From: Synergistaceae bacterium
Lineage (GTDB): Bacteria; Synergistota; Synergistia; Synergistales; Synergistaceae
Assembly (NCBI GenBank): GCA_031271065.1
Contig: JAISWP010000044.1
Coordinates: forward strand, 1-7,491
DNA length: 7,491 nt
Direction of reading: 5' to 3'
Numbering within the stretch: position 1 is the stretch's first letter; each line of letters opens with the position of its first letter. The position numbers were made by a program, and so were the translations under genes. Below, piece by piece: positions 1 through 5,109 of this stretch. The notes under the pieces are model-generated. The model had not been told where the DNA came from. It searched no databases and worked only from the letters and a program-made list of their open reading frames with translations.

Positions 1-195
1 CTGGGAGGCGAGAATCGCCTTCACGTTTTCGAGCGCCTGGACAGCCTGGGAGACTACATCCGGTCCCGCCAGAGCTCCAGTCTTAGGATCGAGCCCCAGC
101 TGCCCCGAACAGTACAGAAGATCGCCCGCCCATACCGCCTGGCTGTACGGGCCCACCGCGGCGGGAGCGTCTTTTGCGGAAACGATTTTTTTCAT
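1..195 (-). CDS. ridA: RidA family enamine/imine deaminase, N-terminal 65 residues (truncated by window edge)
   Basis: The minus-strand frame starts with ATG at 195 and stays open to base 1, giving 65 residues that begin MKKIVSAKDAPAAVGPYSQA. The block AP-A-VGPYSQAV, then YCSGQLGLDPKTG and LENVKAIL, is the typical N-terminal half of the RidA/YjgF/UK114 family (about 125 aa in full). The family forms trimers that hydrolyse reactive enamines and imines such as 2-aminoacrylate, made by PLP enzymes acting on serine or threonine, in the cytosol. Tyr17 and the SGQ turn at Ser30-Gln32 are present. The catalytic arginine and the rest of the second half lie outside the window. The start is 12 bases after the eno stop, and the TAGGGG around that stop can act as a Shine-Dalgarno site, so co-transcription with eno is likely. 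The family is secure; the exact substrate cannot be told from this fragment. Confidence 0.9.
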   Translation of the reverse strand, partial: MKKIVSAKDAPAAVGPYSQAVWAGDLLYCSGQLGLDPKTGALAGPDVVSQAVQALENVKAILASQ

Positions 196-207
196 ATTTC
201 CAAACCC

Positions 208-1488
208 CTATTTGGAGCAGCGGACGCCGGACAATCCCGCGTAAACCGCGTTCCCGCCCAGAGCTTCCTCTATGCGCAGGAGCTGGTTGTATTTCGCGAC
301 CCTGTCGGTGCGCGCGGGAGCTCCCGTCTTGATCTGACCGGCGGACGTGCCCACTGCGAGATCCGCTATGAACGAGTCCGAGGTCTCGCCGGAACGGTGC
401 GAGATGACAGCACTGTACCCGGAGACCTTCGCCATGGATATGACCTTCAGAGTCTCGGTGAGACTGCCTATCTGGTTGAGTTTCACTAAAATCGCGCTGC
501 CGACCCCGTCCTTTATGCCCCGTTCGAAACGCACCGGATTCGTGACGAAAAGATCATCCCCCACAAGCTGAATCCTGCCTCCGAGTTTCTTCGTCAAAAG
601 GGCCCAGCCGTCCCAGTCCTCCTCCGACATGCCGTCCTCAATGCTCACGATTGGGAACTTCGAGCAGATGTCGTCGTAGTAATCCGCCAGTTCGCCGGCA
701 TTCAGCTTGCGCCCCTCTCCCGCGAGGTCATATACACCGTCGCGGTAGAACTCGGTCGCCGCCACGTCCATGGCTAGGCTGATCTGTTTTCCAGGCTCGT
801 ATCCGGCCTCGGATATGGCGTCGGTCAGGTACTTGAACGCCTCGGAATTCGTCTTGAAGTTCGGGGCGAATCCCCCCTCGTCCCCTATGGCGGTCGGGTG
901 TCCGGATTTTTTGAGAATGTTCTTGAGCGCGTGGTACGTCTCTGCCCCCATGCGGAGAGCCTCGGCGAAAGAGGACGCTCCGTGGGGAACGAGCATGCAC
1001 TCCTGAAAATCCAGGTTGTTGTCGGCGTGAGCGCCGCCGTTGACGACGTTCATGAGCGGAGTCGGAAGCGAATAGGGACCGAGACCTCCCAGATACGCCC
1101 AGAGGGGAAGATCGTGCTCCTGTGCCGCGGCGCGGGCCACGGCCAGGGAGACTCCCAAAATGGCGTTCGCCCCGAGCCTGCCCTTGTTGTCCGTGCCGTC
1201 GAGTTTTATCATGCGGCCGTCTATCTCGGCCTGATCAGTCGGGTCCAGTCCCAGCAGTTCGGGCTCGATGAGTTTGCTGACGTTCTCGGCGGCCTTGAGG
1301 ACCCCTTTGCCGCCGTAACGGGGCCCGCCGTCGCGAAGCTCGACGGCCTCGAAAGAGCCGGTCGAGGCTCCGCTGGGAACCGCCGCGCGCTCCACTATCC
1401 CGCAGTCGAGCCATACCTCGACCTCGACTGTCGGATTGCCTCTCGAATCCAGTATCTCACGTCCATGTACTCCTACTATCTCACTCAT
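208..1488 (-). CDS. eno: Enolase (phosphopyruvate hydratase)
   Basis: Converts 2-phosphoglycerate to phosphoenolpyruvate in glycolysis and gluconeogenesis; cytosolic and Mg2+-dependent. The 426-aa length is normal for bacterial enolase. The N-terminal domain opens with GREILDSRGNPTVEVEV (residues 9-25) and contains the PSGASTG catalytic loop (38-44). The TIM-barrel domain carries GGAHADNN (151-158), the general acid/base Glu in GDEGGFAP (202-209), metal ligands Asp241, Glu284 (SIEDGM) and Asp311 (GDDLFVTN), and the catalytic Lys336 in the signature ILVKLNQIGSLTET (333-346). SHRSGET (363-369) and the active-site lysine near 388 (QIKTGAP) follow. No key residue is missing. The ATG at 1488 is preceded by GAGGTG at good spacing, which supports this start. 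The gene lies 108 bp after rqcP and 12 bp before ridA, so eno-ridA is probably one transcript. The AT-rich leader may hold its own promoter. Confidence 0.98.
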   Translation of the reverse strand: MSEIVGVHGREILDSRGNPTVEVEVWLDCGIVERAAVPSGASTGSFEAVELRDGGPRYGGKGVLKAAENVSKLIEPELLGLDPTDQAEIDGRMIKLDGTDNKGRLGANAILGVSLAVARAAAQEHDLPLWAYLGGLGPYSLPTPLMNVVNGGAHADNNLDFQECMLVPHGASSFAEALRMGAETYHALKNILKKSGHPTAIGDEGGFAPNFKTNSEAFKYLTDAISEAGYEPGKQISLAMDVAATEFYRDGVYDLAGEGRKLNAGELADYYDDICSKFPIVSIEDGMSEEDWDGWALLTKKLGGRIQLVGDDLFVTNPVRFERGIKDGVGSAILVKLNQIGSLTETLKVISMAKVSGYSAVISHRSGETSDSFIADLAVGTSAGQIKTGAPARTDRVAKYNQLLRIEEALGGNAVYAGLSGVRCSK

Positions 1489-1518
1489 TGCGCAGCACCT
1501 CTTTCATTCTTTGCTATA

Positions 1519-1542
1519 ATTTTATTTCTGTTTCAAAATAAA
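1519..1542 (-). promoter_or_regulatory. AT-rich leader of eno with inverted repeat and weak -10 candidate
   Basis: The rqcP-eno gap is AT-rich compared with its flanks. It holds a perfect 7-bp inverted repeat, TTTATTT / AAATAAA, with an 8-base spacer at 1521-1542. On the minus strand a TAAAAT hexamer (1519-1524) overlaps one arm and lies about 30 bases before the eno start. No convincing -35 box stands at 16-18 bases from it. An operator overlapping a weak promoter is one reading; chance AT-rich sequence is another. No factor-independent terminator for the upstream operon is visible here, so read-through from rqcP into eno is also possible. Confidence 0.3.
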
Positions 1543-1596
1543 GACACATCCGTGCCATAACTCGACCGCGCCGGGCAGGAAATGCCGCGGGACTCC

Positions 1597-1869
1597 TTAC
1601 CAGGGCCTCTCGTCCGTCGTCAGGGGGCGGTCTGACGTCACCCGAAAAGAAACCGCTCCGCGCTTGAGCGCAGTTTCGTCGTCGGTGATCACCTCCACCG
1701 ACAGCATCCGGCGGGGGAAAGCTATCTCTATGGCGTCGCCGGGTTTCACGCCGGCGGCGGGCCTGACTGTCCTTCCATTGAGCCTCACGGCCCCCACGTC
1801 AACCATTTCGGCGGCGGCGGCGCGCCGTTTCACCAGACGCGAAAGTTTTAAAAACCTGTCTATTCGCAT
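1597..1869 (-). CDS. rqcP: RqcP-like S4-domain RNA-binding protein (YabO family)
   Basis: A 90-aa protein beginning MRIDRFLKLSRLVKRRAAA. The N-terminal two-thirds is a single S4 RNA-binding domain: the helix MRIDRFLKLSRLVKRR, then VDVGAVRLNGR (residues 24-34), then GVKPGDAIEIAF (40-51) and a final strand. From memory of the family, the pattern and length match Bacillus RqcP (YabO, about 86 aa) better than the longer Hsp15. RqcP helps RqcH move tRNA-Ala on obstructed 50S subunits while C-terminal alanine tails are added during ribosome-associated quality control. The last 25 or so residues are basic and acidic and look unstructured. The ATG at 1869 is 12 bases after the rpoD stop with a weak GGA site, so the gene is probably translated from the dnaG-rpoD transcript. 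The alternative is Hsp15 (HslR), a related heat-shock S4 protein acting on the same substrate. Whether an rqcH exists elsewhere in the genome is unknown. Confidence 0.8.
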   Translation of the reverse strand: MRIDRFLKLSRLVKRRAAAAEMVDVGAVRLNGRTVRPAAGVKPGDAIEIAFPRRMLSVEVITDDETALKRGAVSFRVTSDRPLTTDERPW

Positions 1870-1881
1870 GGAGCGTCCGCG

Positions 1882-3129
1882 TCAGTCGAGAAAATCCTTG
1901 AGACGCCTGCTCCTGCTGGGGTGACGGAGCTTGCGCAGGGCCTTCGCCTCGATCTGCCTGATGCGTTCTCTAGTCACGCCGAAGCGCTTTCCGACGTCCT
2001 CGAGGGTATGGGCGTGTCCGTCTTCCAGTCCGAACCTCAGACGCAGCACCTCCCTCTCCCGTTCGCCTAGGTCCGCCAGCATCTCCTCCAGCTGTTCCCT
2101 CAGGATGAGGCTTGCCGCCACTTCCTCGGGGTTGGGCATCTCCTTGTCCTCCAGGAAATCCCCCAGCTGGTTGTCCTCTTCCTCTCCTATCGGAGTCTCC
2201 AGGGACACCGGCTCCTGGGCGATGCGCTGTATTTCCTCCACGCGCTCGGAGGATATCTCCATCTCCGACGCGATCTCATCGGCGGTGGGCTCGCGCCCCA
2301 ATCTCTGCACGAGCTGCCGCGATATGCGGATGAGCTTGTTTATGGTCTCCACCATGTGAACCGGTATTCTGATCGTGCGGGCCTGGTCCGCGATGGCCCT
2401 CGTTATGGCCTGCCTTATCCACCAGGTGGCGTAGGTGCTGAACTTGAAGCCCTTCTGATAATCGAACTTCTCGACGGCCCGTATCAGGCCCAGATTGCCC
2501 TCCTGGATCAGGTCCAGAAACAGCATGCCTCGGCCTATGTATTTTTTGGCTATGCTGACCACGAGCCGCAGGTTCGCGTCGACTAGGTGGGCTTTGGCGG
2601 TGAGATCCCCGGCCTCGACCCCCTTCGCCAGTTCGACCTCTTCGTCGGCGGTCAGAAGCGCTATCTTGCCGATCTCCCGCAGATACATTCTGACAGGGTC
2701 CGACAGCGGCAGTTCCTCGAGCGCGGCGTCGTCCTTGCCGGATAAGAGCTGCACCGTGTCGTCGTCTATCTCGTCCTTATCCTTGGGCTCGTCCACCACG
2801 TCGATTCCGAGCTCCATTATGTTGAGGTAGATGTTGTCCAGCACCTCCGGCGACAGTATCTCCTTCGGCAGCCTTTTTTCGATCTCCTCATACGTGACGA
2901 AACCCTTTTCACGCCCGGTGTGCAGCAGGTCCTTTATGCTGTCGATATAATCCATCATCTCCTCGACGGGCATCTCCGGCGGCACCGCGCTGATCGCCGG
3001 GTCGAGGGCGTCGTCCTCTATAGGTTCATCTATACTGTGAATATCGCGAGGGGACTCGTCGATGCCGACGGTCTCGTCCTCGACGGCCTGACCCTCGAGT
3101 TCGCCTAAAACAGCGTCGTTTTCGTCCAT
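1882..3129 (-). CDS. rpoD: Primary RNA polymerase sigma factor (sigma-70 / SigA)
   Basis: The housekeeping sigma factor that directs core RNA polymerase to -35/-10 promoters. With the ATG at 3129 it is 415 aa. Order of domains: an acidic N-terminus; region 1.1 (about residues 54-115, starting PVEEMMDYIDSIKDLL); region 1.2 (SDPVRMYLREIGKIALL, 143-159); region 2 with NLRLVVSIAKKY, FLDLIQEGNLGLIRAVEKFD and STYATWWIRQAI (186-243), covering core binding and -10 recognition and melting; region 3 (about 255-320); region 4 with LGEREREVLRLRFGL and the -35-binding helix-turn-helix HTLEDVGKRFGVTRERIRQIE (374-394). The long non-conserved insert of proteobacterial RpoD is absent, as in Gram-positive SigA. 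A TTG at 3150 would add seven residues, but a strong AGGAG at seven bases from the ATG marks 3129 as the start. The gene begins one base after the dnaG stop, implying translational coupling. Confidence 0.97.
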   Translation of the reverse strand: MDENDAVLGELEGQAVEDETVGIDESPRDIHSIDEPIEDDALDPAISAVPPEMPVEEMMDYIDSIKDLLHTGREKGFVTYEEIEKRLPKEILSPEVLDNIYLNIMELGIDVVDEPKDKDEIDDDTVQLLSGKDDAALEELPLSDPVRMYLREIGKIALLTADEEVELAKGVEAGDLTAKAHLVDANLRLVVSIAKKYIGRGMLFLDLIQEGNLGLIRAVEKFDYQKGFKFSTYATWWIRQAITRAIADQARTIRIPVHMVETINKLIRISRQLVQRLGREPTADEIASEMEISSERVEEIQRIAQEPVSLETPIGEEEDNQLGDFLEDKEMPNPEEVAASLILREQLEEMLADLGEREREVLRLRFGLEDGHAHTLEDVGKRFGVTRERIRQIEAKALRKLRHPSRSRRLKDFLD

Positions 3130-3130
3130 G

Positions 3131-4918
3131 CTATCTCTCCTTTCCGCCAAAAAACCGGTGGTCCCTCGGCGCTTTCAATTTCTTCACGAGATCGTGGTAT
3201 TCCGCCGTATCCCCCGAAGAAGCCTCTCCCCGTATGACCATCGGCTGGAGTTCATCTACGCGTCTTTGCGCCGCGTTCCTCCTGATATCCTCCAAGAGAG
3301 CCTCGGCGTGCCGGACGCCCAGGTTCCCCGACTCCAGGACCGCGTCCCCCCGGGCGATACATTCCAGCGGACGGGACTCTCCCGTCTGCTGCCACATCGT
3401 CTCCAGCTCCTCGGGGGAACTCCCCGAAAGGAGCGCCGACACTATACTCAAAGCGGTCTCGTCCGCGAAGTACGCGATGAGCTCTTCGCACTTCCAGTCG
3501 GAACGAAGCTCCCGGCCGCGCCACAAAAGACTGCAGAACGCGCACTCCAGGTCGGCTGCCCTGCCTCGCGCCCTGTTATATATATATACGTCCGAGTGGT
3601 CCGAAATACCTTCCCCGCCGTTTTTTTTATTTTTCAGCGCGCCGGAGGGGGCGTTCGATCTCCGGGCGTTTATCTCGCGCCTGAGGTCATGTTCCAGCAC
3701 CCCGAAAACACGCGCTATCCCGGGCAGATGTACTTCCACATCCAGCGCCGGAAGAGAGGCGAGACCGCCGAACACCTCGTCCCGGGCGCCTTGCGCCCTG
3801 CCCGGCTCGTGAAAGTCGCGTCTTTTTATGAGGGCGTGGTAAAGGGGCAGAGGAACGGCGCGCTCAAGCAGGGGCTCGAACGCGCCCGCCCCTCCCGAGG
3901 ACATGACGTCGTCCGGGTCCCTGCCCTCCGGAAGCATGACCACGCGCACGTCGACGCCGTGCCGCTGGAGTATGTACATTCCGCGGATAGACGCGGCCTG
4001 TCCCGCGCCGTCCGCGTCGTAGGATATATAGCAGAGGTCGGAAAAGCGTTTTATCAGTTCGGCCTGCTCTTCGGTCAAAGACGTGCCAAGGGAGGCGACG
4101 GTCTCGGTAAATCCGGCTATATGGGCCCGAATAGCGTCCATGTAGCCCTCCATCAGTATCGCCCTGCCCCGCTCCCTCACGGAGCGTTTCGCCATGTCCA
4201 TCAGATAGAGCGTCCTGCGCTTGTTGAAGATAGGTCCTTCGGGGCTGTTGATGTACTTCGCGCCCTCCCCGTCAATGAGCCTGCCTCCGAAGGCCGCGAT
4301 GCGGCCGTTCTCGTCGTTGACGGGGAATATTATCCTCCCCCTGAAACGGTCGTAGGCGCCCCGTTCGCCCCTGGCCGTAAGTCCCGCCGCGTATATCTCG
4401 TCCGGGGGAAACCCGCACGATTCGAGATGTCCCGACAGGGCGTTCCACGACTGAGGCGCCCACCCCAGGCCGAACCGGGATATATCCTCGCCGGTGATGT
4501 TTCTGCGGGCGAGGTAGCTCCTTGCGGCTTCACCGCCGGGGCCGGCCAGAGACTTCCTGAAAAAATCGGACGCCTCGGCCATCGCCTCCCTGGCGCCCTT
4601 GCCGGAGGGCTCGGGCTTCGGGCGTCCGCCGCCCCAAGGGCTCAGCTTGACCCCCGCCCTGTCCGCCAGCAGTTCCAGCGCCTCGCGGAAACCGAGCCCC
4701 TCCATCTCCATGACGAATACGTAAACGTCCCCGCCCTTGCCGCATCCGAAACAGTGAAACGTCTGTCTGTCCCGGGACACGTGAAAGGACGGCGTTTTCT
4801 CGGCGTGAAAAGGACAAAGCCCCACAAACGAGCTGCCTGCCTGCCGCAGCTGCACGTAACTTCCTATCAGTTCCACTATGTCGACTCTCGATTTTACCTC
4901 TGAGGCGTCGTCGCGCAT
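3131..4918 (-). CDS. dnaG: DNA primase DnaG
   Basis: Makes RNA primers for chromosomal replication at the fork, normally bound to the replicative helicase DnaB/DnaC. The protein is 595 aa from the ATG at 4918, a normal length. The N-terminal zinc-binding domain has Cys35-x2-His38 and Cys56-x2-Cys59 (CPFH ... CFGC). The polymerase core includes GRIIFPVNDENGRI (about 195-207) and a TOPRIM fold with Glu257 in EGYMD and Asp301/Asp303 in YDADGAG, followed by EGRDPDD (331-337). A linker (about 412-452) precedes the C-terminal helicase-interaction domain (about 453-590). The linker contains LKNKKNGGEG and DVYIYN, encoded by an A8 run and a TA repeat, unlike the GC-rich remainder. A TTG at 4927 is an alternative start; neither start has a good Shine-Dalgarno site. 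The gene is followed after one base by rpoD, as in the macromolecular-synthesis operon, but rpsU is not upstream. Confidence 0.97.
   Translation of the reverse strand: MRDDASEVKSRVDIVELIGSYVQLRQAGSSFVGLCPFHAEKTPSFHVSRDRQTFHCFGCGKGGDVYVFVMEMEGLGFREALELLADRAGVKLSPWGGGRPKPEPSGKGAREAMAEASDFFRKSLAGPGGEAARSYLARRNITGEDISRFGLGWAPQSWNALSGHLESCGFPPDEIYAAGLTARGERGAYDRFRGRIIFPVNDENGRIAAFGGRLIDGEGAKYINSPEGPIFNKRRTLYLMDMAKRSVRERGRAILMEGYMDAIRAHIAGFTETVASLGTSLTEEQAELIKRFSDLCYISYDADGAGQAASIRGMYILQRHGVDVRVVMLPEGRDPDDVMSSGGAGAFEPLLERAVPLPLYHALIKRRDFHEPGRAQGARDEVFGGLASLPALDVEVHLPGIARVFGVLEHDLRREINARRSNAPSGALKNKKNGGEGISDHSDVYIYNRARGRAADLECAFCSLLWRGRELRSDWKCEELIAYFADETALSIVSALLSGSSPEELETMWQQTGESRPLECIARGDAVLESGNLGVRHAEALLEDIRRNAAQRRVDELQPMVIRGEASSGDTAEYHDLVKKLKAPRDHRFFGGKER
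3135..3142 (-). promoter_or_regulatory. Strong Shine-Dalgarno site for rpoD, inside the 3' end of dnaG
   Basis: The minus strand reads AAAGGAGA here, ending AGGAG seven bases before the ATG at 3129. It lies within the last codons of dnaG. It decides the rpoD start in favour of the ATG over the in-frame TTG 21 bases upstream, and it allows ribosomes finishing dnaG to re-initiate. Confidence 0.85.
3576..3634 (-). other. AT-rich island in the dnaG linker: A8 tract, A AAA AAC heptamer and TA repeat
   Basis: On the minus strand the linker codons AAA AAT AAA AAA AAC (3634-3620) contain eight consecutive A. The heptamer A AAA AAC (3626-3620) is in the phase expected of a -1 slippery site. Forty-odd bases later is the TA repeat TATATATATATAA. 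A -1 shift would read 14 further codons and stop at TAA (3576-3578) in that repeat, giving a protein of about 447 aa that lacks the helicase-interaction domain. I see no strong hairpin or internal Shine-Dalgarno-like stimulator. The island could equally be an internal promoter or a tolerated low-complexity linker. Confidence 0.4.
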
Positions 4919-4999
4919 CGAAGTCAAAGACCGTTCCGCCCGAAAACAGGCTCAGCGCGGGAAAGGCCGGGTATCATGCCAAACGCCCAAGACTCCGCG

Positions 5000-5019
5000 T
5001 ACCGGACGCAGCGCCGGTA
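5000..5019. repeat. Perfect inverted repeat upstream of dnaG
   Basis: TACCGG and CCGGTA, six perfectly paired bases around an 8-base loop (ACGCAGCG on the plus strand), lie about 82 bases before the dnaG start. A GTATAC palindrome (5028-5033) is close by. This is either a stem in the dnaG leader RNA or an operator; it is short enough to be chance. Confidence 0.35.
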
Positions 5020-5026
5020 ATTTCGG

Positions 5027-5057
5027 AGTATACCGTGGAGCGCATCTGAAACGTGAA
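5027..5057 (-). promoter_or_regulatory. Weak candidate promoter for the dnaG-rpoD-rqcP operon
   Basis: On the minus strand a TATACT hexamer (5027-5032, five of six matches to the -10 consensus) is preceded by TTCACG (5052-5057, four of six). The 19-base spacing is longer than ideal. It is the best sigma-70-like pair that I can find in the hppA-dnaG gap. An operon promoter must lie here unless the genes are read through from hppA. Confidence 0.25.
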
Positions 5058-5058
5058 A

Positions 5059-5109
5059 ACAGAAACACCGCCGCGCGCCGCAAAACTTCTGTCCTCCGCA
5101 GGCGCGGTA
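5059..5109 (-). terminator. Possible weak terminator after hppA
   Basis: Just after the hppA stop the minus strand has ACAGAA ... TTCTGT (5092-5087 with 5064-5059) enclosing a GC-rich segment, followed by a short TTTC. A competing 6-bp pairing of CGCGCC with GGCGCG (5106-5101 with 5079-5074) overlaps it. Neither has a compact stem plus a long U-run, so this is a tentative call. Confidence 0.22.

Noticed and set aside
898..1560. 220-codon plus-strand ORF opposite eno
   Set aside because: It is in mirrored register with enolase codons and runs past the eno start into AT-rich DNA, with no supporting ribosome site or recognisable domain.
3130..3150. TTG start adding seven residues to RpoD
   Set aside because: The ATG at 3129 has a near-ideal AGGAG seven bases upstream, which lies inside the proposed extension. 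The extra residues simply translate that site.
3571..3634. Frameshift or sequencing error in the dnaG low-complexity linker
   Set aside because: The frame is continuous through the A8 and TA runs into a plausible C-terminal domain that ends exactly at the rpoD junction, so the sense frame appears intact.
3128..4903. 591-codon plus-strand ORF opposite dnaG
   Set aside because: Same mirrored-register effect as opposite hppA. The minus strand has all DnaG motifs and the plus-strand translation looks like a shadow.
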